Origin: an uncultured Amylibacter sp.
GTDB lineage: Bacteria; Pseudomonadota; Alphaproteobacteria; Rhodobacterales; Rhodobacteraceae
Length of the DNA stretch: 64,000 bases
Assembly (NCBI GenBank): GCA_947497475.1
Contig: CANMGS010000001.1
Span: 1,054,001 to 1,118,000 of the forward strand
Direction: 5' to 3'
Of this stretch, positions 52,728 to 61,979 are shown piece by piece (the first letter of the stretch is position 1; every line of letters starts with the position of its first letter). The position numbers were made by a program, and so were the translations under genes. The notes under the pieces were generated by a model that was not told the DNA's origin, ran no database searches, and saw nothing but the letters and a program-made list of their open reading frames with translations.

Positions 52728-53530
52728 ATGCGTAAATGAGTCGATAAAGATTGCAAAACTTAGAGTTTGTGTTGGTGATAAAAAGATCATTTCCATTAAT
52801 GCACTAAAACAATAATTGAGATCAACAAAGTGAAAATTAAAATTTAATCAAATCTGCTGACATTGATAGTAAGTAAGCTTCCGGAAAGTAGAATGTCTGC
52901 ATTTTGGAATACAGAATTAAATTTGCAACACTTGTTGAATGACAGCTGTTGGCTGTTTGCACCTGAGAAAATGATGTTGCATTCGCTAACGTTGTTTTGA
53001 AGACATCGTCACTTTGGGCTTATTCTGTTGAAAAAGTCGGGTATCTATAACAGTCGCGAAGTTTCATAGAATTTGATTTCTAAAATTGTAAAGACGTAGA
53101 GTTGGTTTCTTCTGTCGTGCAAAAATAGGAATGCGTTTCTAAAAATTTCATTCAAAAATCACACAAGCGGCTTTTTTAACAGATTGGGCTCTTAGCAGAC
53201 ATTGGCGCTATCGGCCCAAAGCTGTCGTTCGTTATCATCAATACGCTGCATTGCCATGTTGCCGAAAGCAGACGTTGAGTGCAAATACATCTAAGACGGG
53301 TCCAAATACGGTGTGCGTATCAGATTGGCTCGCTAGATATGCTTCATCGAACAACTGCCCTGTTGGCATTAGGAAATATGGGAAGCTGAGCTTTGTTGTG
53401 ATGAGTAATGATCAATGCTAGGCAGAGTTCCCATGGTTTTTATGAGGAATGATAATGCGTGTAACAAGGCGACGATTGTTTCAACTATAAGTCGGTTAAC
53501 ATAAAACCACTTTAAGCGATGTTTATAGGT
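52728..53530. other. 0.8-kb stretch without recognised gene
   Basis: No frame with a credible start, ribosome binding site or protein-like composition was seen. The only marked feature is the second copy of the dispersed repeat at 53196-53222 with similar flanks. The stretch looks like eroded intergenic DNA between accessory and core regions. Confidence 0.6.
53196..53222 (+). repeat. 27-bp dispersed repeat, copy 2
   Basis: Identical to 47751-47777. Both copies are in gene-free DNA on either side of the 48-52.7 kb gene group. Confidence 0.6.
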
Positions 53531-54430
53531 TTAAGCTTCGCCTTCAAATCGTGCAATGAGCTTCTCAGCAAACTTTTGCGCTGCAATTGACATCATGTTC
53601 TGTGAGGCTGATACAAGGGTCACATAGCCTATTGTTAATTCTTTAGACGCCATTGGAACCAATTTATATCCCCTGACAGAATACTCTTCAAAATCGTCAG
53701 GGAAAGGCAAGCAAAATGCAACGCGGGATTTATGTGTTGCGCTTAAATGCGGCAGTGGATCGGCGCATTCCATTTTCGTGCGCAACGTTATCCCCAATTT
53801 TTCACAGGCGGCATCTATTTTCATTCGCAGATGTGTATTTTGCGCAGGCAGCAATGCGGACTGATCGATCAGTTCATATAGCATCAATGCGTCTTTATTT
53901 TTTACTGGGGCACCATTTGGCAAAACTGCATGGATATGGGCCTCGATTGCGTGGATCACTTGTAATGTGCGGCCCAGCATAGGCTGGTAAAATAGTGCCA
54001 TATCAATTTGATTGGTTGTTAAATCTGTTTCCAAAGTATCTTGTGTAACAGTCCGAACTTCAAAGGAAACTTCAGGATGATCGTATTGGTATTCTGCAAT
54101 TTGAGCGTGAATGAATTTTTGGCTTAAGTCTGCGCCAATTCCCAAACGAACAACACCGGTTCGAAGCCCCTTAATATCGTTGATTTGCGATTGCAGCTGT
54201 TCAAATCCAGCCAATTGCCGCAAAGCAAATTGATAGAATAATTCCCCTTCGGTCGACAGTCGTACACCTTTGGTCAAGCGTTCAAATACCTGTATGCCCA
54301 GATCAAGTTCCAAGGTTTGAATATGGCGGTTTAATGCGGATGGAGAGATCGTCAGGCTTTCCGCAGCACCCCGAATAGAGCCTGCTTCTGCAATTATTTT
54401 TACGTATTTGAATGACTGTAGATGTCGCAT
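53531..54430 (-). CDS. LysR-family transcriptional regulator
   Basis: A 299-residue LysR regulator. The winged helix is at the N-terminus (FKYVKIIAEAGSIRGAAESL then ALNRHIQTLELDLGIQVFERL) and the effector-binding domain follows. The ATG at 54430 has GAAGGG 5 nt upstream; the frame extends further without support. It is divergent from urtA and is a likely regulator of urea uptake or of a nearby nitrogen function; the effector is unknown. Confidence 0.85.
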   Translation of the reverse strand: MRHLQSFKYVKIIAEAGSIRGAAESLTISPSALNRHIQTLELDLGIQVFERLTKGVRLSTEGELFYQFALRQLAGFEQLQSQINDIKGLRTGVVRLGIGADLSQKFIHAQIAEYQYDHPEVSFEVRTVTQDTLETDLTTNQIDMALFYQPMLGRTLQVIHAIEAHIHAVLPNGAPVKNKDALMLYELIDQSALLPAQNTHLRMKIDAACEKLGITLRTKMECADPLPHLSATHKSRVAFCLPFPDDFEEYSVRGYKLVPMASKELTIGYVTLVSASQNMMSIAAQKFAEKLIARFEGEA

Positions 54431-54581
54431 TTGCCCTTCTTTCATTGGGGTTTTGCCCAAGTGGTGCAAAAAACGCAACATATATCTGATTATTTTGATG
54501 CAGACTGCACCTATTTCAAAACCATAACGTATAGTCAGAATCACTTACCTTGTTGGGCAGGTGGTTAACGAAAACACGTAT

Positions 54582-54597
54582 GCGCAGCCTCCTGCGC
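54582..54597 (+). promoter_or_regulatory. Leader hairpin before urtA
   Basis: GCGCAG and CTGCGC form a 6-bp stem with a 4-nt loop, ending about 10 nt before the AGG ribosome binding site of urtA. It may affect translation or stability of the leader. Confidence 0.4.
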
Positions 54598-54619
54598 TTT
54601 AATGAACAGGGAAAAACAC

Positions 54620-55882
54620 ATGAAAAAACTTTTGCTCGCAACTGCTATGACTGCCGTGTCTGCATCTGGCGCTATGGCTGACATCAAAGTCGGCATTCTG
54701 CACTCATTGTCAGGTACAATGGCAATTTCCGAGACAACGCTAAAAGACACGATGTTGATGTTGATCGAACAGCAAAATGCTAAGGGTGGCATCAATGGTG
54801 AAAAGCTTGTGCCAGTGGTTGTTGACCCAGCATCAGATTGGCCATTGTTTGCAGAAAAAGCACGCGAATTGCTGACAGTTGAAAACGTTGATGTGATTTT
54901 CGGCAACTGGACATCTGTATCACGCAAATCCGTTTTACCAGTGATCGAAGAATTGAACGGCTTGCTGTTCTACCCAGTACAATACGAGGGCGAAGAAAGC
55001 TCTAAAAACGTATTCTACACAGGTGCCGCACCGAACCAACAAGCGATCCCAGCAACAGATTACTATCTGGAAGAATTGGGCATCGAAAAATTCGCTTTGT
55101 TGGGCACAGACTATGTGTATCCACGCACAACAAACAAAATCCTTGAGCAATACCTAAAAGATAAAGGCATCGCGCAGGACGATATTTTCGTGAACTACAC
55201 ACCATTTGGTCACTCTGATTGGTCAAAAATTGTGGCTGACGTTGTTGCCTTGGGCGCAGACGGTAAAAAGGTTGGTGTGATTTCCACAATCAACGGTGAC
55301 GCAAACATTGGCTTCTACAAAGAACTTGCAGCGGCAGGTGTATCAGCGGATGATCTTCCAGTTGTTGCCTTCTCAGTTGGTGAAGAAGAATTGGCTGGTT
55401 TGGATACAACAAACCTTGTTGGTCACTTGGCTGCATGGAACTACTTCCAGTCCGCAGAAGGCGAAGCCAATGTTGAGTTCATCAAAACATGGAAAGCCAC
55501 AATGGGTGATGAGCGCGTGACAAACGACCCAATGGAAGCACATTATATCGGTTTCAACATGTGGGTGAATGCTGTCAAAGAAGCAGGTACTGCTGATGTG
55601 GATGCGGTTCGTGAAAAAATGTACGGTCAAAAATTCCCGAACCTTACAGGCGGTGTGGCTGAAATGTTGCCAAACCACCACTTGGCGAAACCTGTTTTGA
55701 TCGGTGAAATTCAAGAAGACGGTCAGTTCGATATCATCAGCCAAACAGCAGAAGTGCCAGGCGATGCATGGACAGACTTCTTGGCTGAATCAGCGGTTCT
55801 GAAATCGGATTGGAAAGACTTAGGTTGCGGTATGTACAATACTGAAACAAAGACCTGCGTTCAGATCAAATCTAACTACTAA
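54620..55882 (+). CDS. urtA: Urea ABC transporter substrate-binding protein
   Basis: A 420-residue periplasmic binding protein. A signal peptide ends near AMADIKVG and the body has the Leu/Ile/Val-binding-like fold with the UrtA-typical GILHSLSGTMAISETTLKD and the FYPVQYEGEESSKNVFYTGA segment. It delivers urea to UrtBC. The ATG at 54620 is preferred over the one 6 codons upstream for spacing and signal-peptide length. It is the first gene of the urea operon and is followed by two stable hairpins. Confidence 0.95.
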   Translation: MKKLLLATAMTAVSASGAMADIKVGILHSLSGTMAISETTLKDTMLMLIEQQNAKGGINGEKLVPVVVDPASDWPLFAEKARELLTVENVDVIFGNWTSVSRKSVLPVIEELNGLLFYPVQYEGEESSKNVFYTGAAPNQQAIPATDYYLEELGIEKFALLGTDYVYPRTTNKILEQYLKDKGIAQDDIFVNYTPFGHSDWSKIVADVVALGADGKKVGVISTINGDANIGFYKELAAAGVSADDLPVVAFSVGEEELAGLDTTNLVGHLAAWNYFQSAEGEANVEFIKTWKATMGDERVTNDPMEAHYIGFNMWVNAVKEAGTADVDAVREKMYGQKFPNLTGGVAEMLPNHHLAKPVLIGEIQEDGQFDIISQTAEVPGDAWTDFLAESAVLKSDWKDLGCGMYNTETKTCVQIKSNY

Positions 55883-55929
55883 TCACATTTTTAATGTGAC
55901 GTATGCGAGGGCTATAGCGCCCTCGCATA
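55883..55929 (+). promoter_or_regulatory. Double hairpin between urtA and urtB
   Basis: TCACAT/ATGTGA (55883-55899) and an 11-bp perfect stem TATGCGAGGGC/GCCCTCGCATA (55902-55929) follow the urtA stop directly. No T-run follows. Such stems commonly stabilise the upstream binding-protein mRNA or reduce read-through, giving more UrtA than permease. Confidence 0.6.
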
Positions 55930-55944
55930 TATGAAAGACCCTTT

Positions 55945-57900
55945 ATGATCCGTATCATCGCTGCTTTTTTTATTGCTTTTTTCATGCTCGTGCTCCCTGT
56001 GTCCGCGCAATCGTCGTTTCAGGATGTAGCGCAATCGCATTTCCCGAACATTAAGCGGGGTTCTGTGAAAACAGCCCCTCCTGTTATCGCGGATATTCAA
56101 AGCTATGGCGGGGATGTTGCCAGCCGTTTCTTACAAAACTGGCAATCAAAAAACATCTGGTACCGTAAATCTGACGAGCGATTGGTGACGGTTCAACAGC
56201 TTGAAAACAAAAGCTACAGGCTTTTCGATCTGGAAACCGAACAAGCCATAGGTGAAGCCGCAAAATCTGATATCAAACAAGTCAAACCAAACTCTGGTTT
56301 GCGTGGCCTTTTGGGGTCTGCCTTGGTGGCCTCACAACTCATCAGCGATGATCTTTCTGTGCGTAAAGCAAGCTTGGATAGCCTGACACGCAATCCAAAA
56401 CCAAATCATCTGGAACCGTTGCGCACAGCCATTGCAAAGGAAAAAAACGCTGATTTGAAATCCCGAATGTCCCGTTTGGAACGGTTGTTAACGATGCAAT
56501 TCGATACAAACACACAGGTGCGTGTCAAAGCGATTGAAAGCTTCACAGATGATCTTGGGCTGGATGTTCGTGCAAGGTTAAACCCCATGTTAAACGCAAC
56601 ACTAAAAGTGTCCCAAACAGAACCAACCGATCAGAATATGGCACGCATAATAACACCGTCTGAAACGGGTGAGCTGCCGATAGATAAAGCCTATTCCATG
56701 ATCGTGTCACAAGGTTGGGCACCTGCCTCTGTTTCCAAAGACGCAAAACAAAAAGCTTTGGTCGAACACATACAAGAGAGCAAAGTGGGCGGTATTCTTG
56801 TCAGCGACCTGAATACACTTGCAAACAGAGAAACCGCATACACCAAACTTGCCGACGCAGGGTTGGCTCTCCAAAATGTCTCTGAGGTTCAAATTCAAGA
56901 AGCACTCAGCAAAGTCTATTTCTACGAAGTCTACACCGAACAATCGCCCGAAGTGGTCAAAGCTGCCAAAACCACATTGGACAGCATTAACAAAAAAGTG
57001 GCCTTTTCACAGGCTATTGACCTGTTCCTGGATGGCCTGTCTCTGGCCTCAATCTTTTTCCTTGCCGCAATCGGCCTTGCCATCACCTTTGGTGTGATGC
57101 GCGTGATCAATATGGCACACGGCGAATTTATCATGATGGGCGCCTACACAGGTTATGTCGTTCAGCAATTCGTGACCAACTACACATTGTCAATCATCAT
57201 CGCGATCCCCGCCGCGTTCATGGTGACTTTTGCGGCGGGTGTCGCCATGGAGCGCCTTGTCATTCGCCACCTCTATCACCGTCCATTGGAAACGCTTTTG
57301 GCCACTTTTGGGGTTTCAATTGCTCTGCAGCAGTTGGCGAAAAACATATTTGGCACACAGGCACGTCCCTTAACATCTCCAGACTGGCTGGGCGGTGCGT
57401 GGGAAATCAATGATGTGATCTCCATAAGTTGGATCCGCGTTGCTATCTTTGGCCTCTCTATTCTGTTTTTCCTGATGCTGTGGTTCACGCTCAATAAAAC
57501 CCGCCTCGGGCTTGAAACGCGTGCGGTCACACAAAACCCGCGTATGGCGGCATCGATGGGGATCAACCCCGATAAAATCAACATGCTCACCTTTGGCCTT
57601 GGATCAGGCATCGCTGGCATTGCGGGCATCGCCATTGGCCTGTTTGCAAAAGTCACCTCAGAACTGGGCAGCGATTATATCGTACAAAGCTTTATGACTG
57701 TGGTTGTGGGCGGCGTCGGAAACATCTGGGGCACTTTTGCGGGGGCGACAATGATCGGTTTCCTGCAAAAAGGCATCGAATGGTTCAACCCATCCAACAC
57801 TTTGGCAGCACAAACATTTATGATCATTTTCATCATCATATTTATCCAATTCAGACCCAGAGGCATTATTGCTCTCAAAGGTCGGGCAGCGGGGGATTAA
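55945..57900 (+). CDS. urtB: Urea ABC transporter permease UrtB
   Basis: A 651-residue permease. A signal-like helix (residues 1-21) and an extracytoplasmic region of about 330 residues precede a LivH-type membrane domain starting near 355 (LASIFFLAAIGLAITFGVMR, then INMAHGEFIMMGAYTGY). The long N-terminal part is a feature of UrtB. It pairs with UrtC in the inner membrane. Confidence 0.92.
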   Translation: MIRIIAAFFIAFFMLVLPVSAQSSFQDVAQSHFPNIKRGSVKTAPPVIADIQSYGGDVASRFLQNWQSKNIWYRKSDERLVTVQQLENKSYRLFDLETEQAIGEAAKSDIKQVKPNSGLRGLLGSALVASQLISDDLSVRKASLDSLTRNPKPNHLEPLRTAIAKEKNADLKSRMSRLERLLTMQFDTNTQVRVKAIESFTDDLGLDVRARLNPMLNATLKVSQTEPTDQNMARIITPSETGELPIDKAYSMIVSQGWAPASVSKDAKQKALVEHIQESKVGGILVSDLNTLANRETAYTKLADAGLALQNVSEVQIQEALSKVYFYEVYTEQSPEVVKAAKTTLDSINKKVAFSQAIDLFLDGLSLASIFFLAAIGLAITFGVMRVINMAHGEFIMMGAYTGYVVQQFVTNYTLSIIIAIPAAFMVTFAAGVAMERLVIRHLYHRPLETLLATFGVSIALQQLAKNIFGTQARPLTSPDWLGGAWEINDVISISWIRVAIFGLSILFFLMLWFTLNKTRLGLETRAVTQNPRMAASMGINPDKINMLTFGLGSGIAGIAGIAIGLFAKVTSELGSDYIVQSFMTVVVGGVGNIWGTFAGATMIGFLQKGIEWFNPSNTLAAQTFMIIFIIIFIQFRPRGIIALKGRAAGD

Positions 57901-57903
57901 ACC

Positions 57904-59082
57904 ATGAACGGACCGCTCACAAAATTTTTGCTGAACCATCCAAGTGTTTTGGCCTTCCTCAGCGCACTTGCCCTGTTTACCGTGTTTGTGACCATTGGTA
58001 GTGAGGCGTTTGGCTACGGCTTTGTCTCCACATCCTTCGTCAAAACACTCGGCAAAACACTGTGCTTTTGTCTGATCGCAATCGCTATGGATCTGGTTTG
58101 GGGCTATTGCGGTATCCTCAGCCTTGGGCATTTTGCATTCTTCGGTTTGGGAGGGTACATGATCGGCATGTGGTTGATGTACGAACGCACGCGTTTGATT
58201 GTGGTAGAGGCTACACAAAACGCCCAGATCCCAATGACCAACCAAGAAATCCAAGATGCGATCGGCACGCAAATCTTCGGTGTTGTTGGCGGCTCTGAAT
58301 TCCCAGCCATCTGGATATTCTCGCATTCGCTATGGATACAACTTGCCCTTGTCGTTCTGGTTCCAGGGCTATTGGCGCTGGTCTTTGGTTGGCTGGCGTT
58401 CAGATCACGCGTGACAGGCGTTTACCTATCCATTCTGACACAAGCCATGACATTGGCCTTGGCATTGTACCTTTTCCAAAATGACAGTGGCTTGCGCGGC
58501 AACAACGGTTTGTCGGGTTTGCAAAATTTACCAAATTTAGAGGAAACACCACAATCCGTTATCTCCATGTGGTTCTTCTGGGCATCTGCACTTGCATTGG
58601 GGTTGGGCTACCTGATTGTAAAACTGATCGTGGAAAGCAAACTTGGGAATGTCATCCGCGGCATTCGGGATGACGAAGCACGGGTACGCTTCCTTGGTTA
58701 TAACGTGGAAATCTATAAGCTGTTTGTTTTCACTTTAACGGCCGTCATCGCCGCTATTGCAGGCGCGCTTTACTATCCGCAAGCGGGCATCATCAACCCA
58801 GCCGAAATTGCACCGATTGCTTCAATCTACCTTGCCGTATGGGTCGCCATCGGTGGGCGTGGGCGTTTGTATGGCGCTGTGATTGGCGCGGCTGTTGTAT
58901 CCCTTTTATCAAGCTGGTTCACCGGTGGTCAGGCACCCGATATTTCCTTGGGCTTTTACACAGTGAAATGGGTTGATTGGTGGTTGGTGCTCTTGGGCAT
59001 AAGCTTTGTGGCTGTCACATTATATGCCCCCAAAGGCATTGGTGGTTTGTTTGATAAATTCAGCAAAGGGGACAACCAATGA
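57904..59082 (+). CDS. urtC: Urea ABC transporter permease UrtC
   Basis: A 392-residue LivM-type permease with about ten membrane segments; LVWGYCGILSLGHFAFFGLG and the cytoplasmic EAA-like RGIRDDEARVRFLGYN are typical. It begins 3 bp after urtB and overlaps urtD by 4 bp. Confidence 0.93.
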   Translation: MNGPLTKFLLNHPSVLAFLSALALFTVFVTIGSEAFGYGFVSTSFVKTLGKTLCFCLIAIAMDLVWGYCGILSLGHFAFFGLGGYMIGMWLMYERTRLIVVEATQNAQIPMTNQEIQDAIGTQIFGVVGGSEFPAIWIFSHSLWIQLALVVLVPGLLALVFGWLAFRSRVTGVYLSILTQAMTLALALYLFQNDSGLRGNNGLSGLQNLPNLEETPQSVISMWFFWASALALGLGYLIVKLIVESKLGNVIRGIRDDEARVRFLGYNVEIYKLFVFTLTAVIAAIAGALYYPQAGIINPAEIAPIASIYLAVWVAIGGRGRLYGAVIGAAVVSLLSSWFTGGQAPDISLGFYTVKWVDWWLVLLGISFVAVTLYAPKGIGGLFDKFSKGDNQ

Positions 59083-59822
59083 GCGGCGCGCTTTTGGAAG
59101 TAAACGGTATTTCTGTTTCATTTGATGGCTTCAAGGCCATCAACAACCTGTCCTTTAACATCAACACTGGTGAGCTGCGTGCGATCATCGGGCCAAATGG
59201 GGCTGGTAAAACAACCTTTATGGATATCATCACGGGGAAAACCCGCCCAGATTTAGGGGATGTGATTTGGGGCGACGAAAATGTCAGTCTGATCCGTAAA
59301 TCTGAAAGCGATATTGCCCGCATGGGTATTGGGCGCAAATTCCAAAAACCAACAGTGTTTGAAGATCAATCTGTGGCCGATAACCTAACAATGGCCTTAA
59401 AAAACAAACGCGGGCCATGGTCGGTTTTGCTTTACAAAAGCAATACATCCGATCAGGCAAAAGTGAACCAGATTGCAGCAGATATTGGCTTATCGGATCA
59501 TTTGGACATACGTGCAGGTGACCTCAGTCACGGTCAAAAACAATGGCTTGAAATCGGTATGCTACTTGCACAAGAACCAAGACTTTTGTTGGTGGATGAA
59601 CCTGCCGCAGGCATGACGGTTGATGAACGTAATCATACAGTTGCATTGTTACGCGAAGCGGCCAAAACCCGCGCTGTTGTTGTCGTGGAACACGACATGG
59701 AGTTCATCCGCAATCTGGATTGTAAAGTGACCGTATTGCACGAAGGGTCTGTTCTGGCAGAGGGGAATTTGGATCATGTTGTCAAAGATCAAAACGTTAT
59801 CGACGTGTATTTGGGGCGTTAG
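59079..59822 (+). CDS. urtD: Urea ABC transporter ATPase UrtD
   Basis: A 247-residue ABC ATPase with Walker A GPNGAGKTT, signature LSHGQKQWLEIGM, Walker B LLLVDEPAAGM and the switch histidine in VVEHDMEF. It is LivG-type. The ATG overlaps the urtC stop (ATGA). Confidence 0.94.
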   Translation: MSGALLEVNGISVSFDGFKAINNLSFNINTGELRAIIGPNGAGKTTFMDIITGKTRPDLGDVIWGDENVSLIRKSESDIARMGIGRKFQKPTVFEDQSVADNLTMALKNKRGPWSVLLYKSNTSDQAKVNQIAADIGLSDHLDIRAGDLSHGQKQWLEIGMLLAQEPRLLLVDEPAAGMTVDERNHTVALLREAAKTRAVVVVEHDMEFIRNLDCKVTVLHEGSVLAEGNLDHVVKDQNVIDVYLGR

Positions 59823-59825
59823 AAT

Positions 59826-60521
59826 ATGTTAGATTTAAAAGACATCACATTGCACTACGGTCAAAGCCAAATCCTGCATGGCATCGATCTGACCGCTGAA
59901 AAAGGGCAAATCACCTGTTTGATGGGTACAAATGGTGTGGGCAAAACCAGTCTCTTGAAAGTCATTTCAGGTACCCACAGTCATTCTGGTGGCACCTATA
60001 GGCTGGATGGTCAGGATCAAGGTAGAGCCGCTGCTGATGTATTGGCAAAACGTGGTGTTGGGTATGTCCCGCAAGGGCGCGATATTTTTCCACTGATGAC
60101 AGTGCGTGAAAACATGGAAATCGGATTTGCTTGCCTGCCCAAAGACGAACGTAAACTGCCCGAAGAAATGTTCGAACTTTTCCCCGTTCTTAAAGAAATG
60201 CAAAACCGCCGCAGCGGGGATTTATCAGGGGGGCAACAGCAACAACTGGCTATCGCACGTGCTTTGATCACCAAACCCAAACTGCTTTTACTGGATGAAC
60301 CAACAGAGGGCATTCAGCCCAATATCATTCAACAAATCGGCCGTGTGATTTCATTCCTGAAAGATCAGGGCAATATGGCGATCCTGTTGGTCGAACAGTA
60401 TTTCGAATTTGCATATGGTTTGGCAGATGAATTTTACTCCATGCGCCGTGGCGAAATAATCCTGCAAGGCCCGAAATCGAAGTTGAAAAAGTCAGACGTG
60501 CTTGCAACACTCAGTGTATAA
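59826..60521 (+). CDS. urtE: Urea ABC transporter ATPase UrtE
   Basis: A 231-residue LivF-type ABC ATPase with Walker A GTNGVGKTS, signature LSGGQQQQLAIARAL, Walker B LLLLDEPTEGI and the family GYVPQGRDIFPLMTV loop. It completes the five-gene urea transporter and is followed 12 bp later by ureD. Confidence 0.94.
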   Translation: MLDLKDITLHYGQSQILHGIDLTAEKGQITCLMGTNGVGKTSLLKVISGTHSHSGGTYRLDGQDQGRAAADVLAKRGVGYVPQGRDIFPLMTVRENMEIGFACLPKDERKLPEEMFELFPVLKEMQNRRSGDLSGGQQQQLAIARALITKPKLLLLDEPTEGIQPNIIQQIGRVISFLKDQGNMAILLVEQYFEFAYGLADEFYSMRRGEIILQGPKSKLKKSDVLATLSV

Positions 60522-60533
60522 TCTGGGGAGCTT

Positions 60534-61352
60534 ATGTTAGATCAGACACCATCTCAAAAATTGCAACGGGCCCGAGGGCGCGCCCATTTAGGATTTGCGA
60601 TGCAGAATGGGCGCACAAAGCTCACGGATTTGCATCAATCGGGTTGTGTCAAAGCATTGCTGCCGCGCAATCATGCGGATCGCATTGATGCGGTGCTGAT
60701 CAACACCGCAGGTGGTGTGACAGGCCATGACCATTTGCAATACTCCACCAGTCTGGACGAAGGTGCCAGTCTGTGTCTCACAACCCAAACAGCAGAACGC
60801 ATTTACAAAAGCCCAGAGGGTGCAGGGAAAATCGAAACCCAGTTCCAAATCGCACCAAACGCAGAACTTGACTGGCTCCCCCAAGAAACCATCCTCTTCG
60901 ATGAAAGCGCTCTAAGCCGCAAAATGACCGTCAAAATTTCCGCGTCATCCAGCGTTTTGTTGCTAGAACCAATTGTTCTGGGGCGCAAAGCCATGGGTGA
61001 AACCCTCACACAAACCCAGCTTTCCGATCAATGGCGCATCTACCGCGATAACAAACTCGCTTATGCTGATGCCTTACGTATCACCGACCCAACTGCACTC
61101 CAAAGCGCTGCAACCCTGAACGGCAACCGCGCTTTTGCCACTTTGGTCTACATCGCCCCCGATGCAGAAGCCCGCCGCGACCAAATCCACAGCTTTTTAA
61201 ATTTTGACGCTGTCACAGCCGCCACAAGCGCATGGAATGGCTGCCTTGTTACCCGTTTTATAGCGCCAGATGCGCAGCCCTTGCGCGCAGCCCTCATCAG
61301 CACTCTCACCCAATTTCGCGCACATCCCTTGCCGCGCGTTTGGCACATGTAA
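60534..61352 (+). CDS. ureD: Urease accessory protein UreD
   Basis: A 272-residue accessory protein with the UreD segments INTAGGVTGHDHLQYS, LTTQTAERIYKS and LPQETILFDESALSR. It binds apo-urease and helps UreF/UreG and UreE in nickel insertion. GGGAG precedes the ATG. UreF and UreG are not in the window and would be expected after ureE. Confidence 0.92.
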   Translation: MLDQTPSQKLQRARGRAHLGFAMQNGRTKLTDLHQSGCVKALLPRNHADRIDAVLINTAGGVTGHDHLQYSTSLDEGASLCLTTQTAERIYKSPEGAGKIETQFQIAPNAELDWLPQETILFDESALSRKMTVKISASSSVLLLEPIVLGRKAMGETLTQTQLSDQWRIYRDNKLAYADALRITDPTALQSAATLNGNRAFATLVYIAPDAEARRDQIHSFLNFDAVTAATSAWNGCLVTRFIAPDAQPLRAALISTLTQFRAHPLPRVWHM

Positions 61353-61361
61353 GGATCACAA

Positions 61362-61664
61362 ATGCAATTGACCCCCCGAGAAAAAGACAAACTGCTTATC
61401 AGCCTTGCCGCCATGGTGGCACGCGGCCGTCTGGAACGCGGTGTAAAACTCAATCACCCAGAGGCCATCGCGATCATCACCGACTTCGTGGTCGAAGGGG
61501 CGCGTGATGGTAAATCCGTCGCACAACTGATGGAAGAGGGCGGTAAAGTCATCACTGCCGATCAATGCATGGATGGCATCGCTGAAATGATCCATGACGT
61601 ACAGGTCGAAGCCACCTTTCCAGATGGCACCAAACTTGTCACAGTCCACCACCCCATTCGATAG
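61362..61664 (+). CDS. ureA: Urease gamma subunit
   Basis: A 100-residue subunit with the family start [20 protein letters not shown] and [15 protein letters not shown]. It is separate from UreB, as in most proteobacteria. AAGGA precedes the ATG. Confidence 0.96.
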   Translation: MQLTPREKDKLLISLAAMVARGRLERGVKLNHPEAIAIITDFVVEGARDGKSVAQLMEEGGKVITADQCMDGIAEMIHDVQVEATFPDGTKLVTVHHPIR

Positions 61665-61673
61665 GAGCCTCAT

Positions 61674-61979
61674 ATGATACCAGGCGAAGTATTCACATCA
61701 AACGATGACATTACCCTGAATGAGGGGGCATCCTCTATCTCACTTACTATTGCCAACACAGGCGATCGTCCCGTGCAGGTGGGCAGCCACTATCATTTTG
61801 CCGAAACGAATGTGGCATTGGATTTCGACCGCAACGCCGCACATGGCATGCGTTTGGACATTGCCGCAGGCACCGCTGTGCGTTTCGAGCCGGGGCAAAC
61901 ACGCGACGTAACACTCGTGCCTTTATCTGGGGATCGCAAAGTCTTTGGTTTCAATCAAAAAGTAATGGGGGACTTGTAA
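61674..61979 (+). CDS. ureB: Urease beta subunit
   Basis: A 101-residue subunit with the start [18 protein letters not shown] and [17 protein letters not shown], then [17 protein letters not shown] precedes the ATG, and its stop overlaps the ureC start (TAATG). Confidence 0.96.
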   Translation: MIPGEVFTSNDDITLNEGASSISLTIANTGDRPVQVGSHYHFAETNVALDFDRNAAHGMRLDIAAGTAVRFEPGQTRDVTLVPLSGDRKVFGFNQKVMGDL

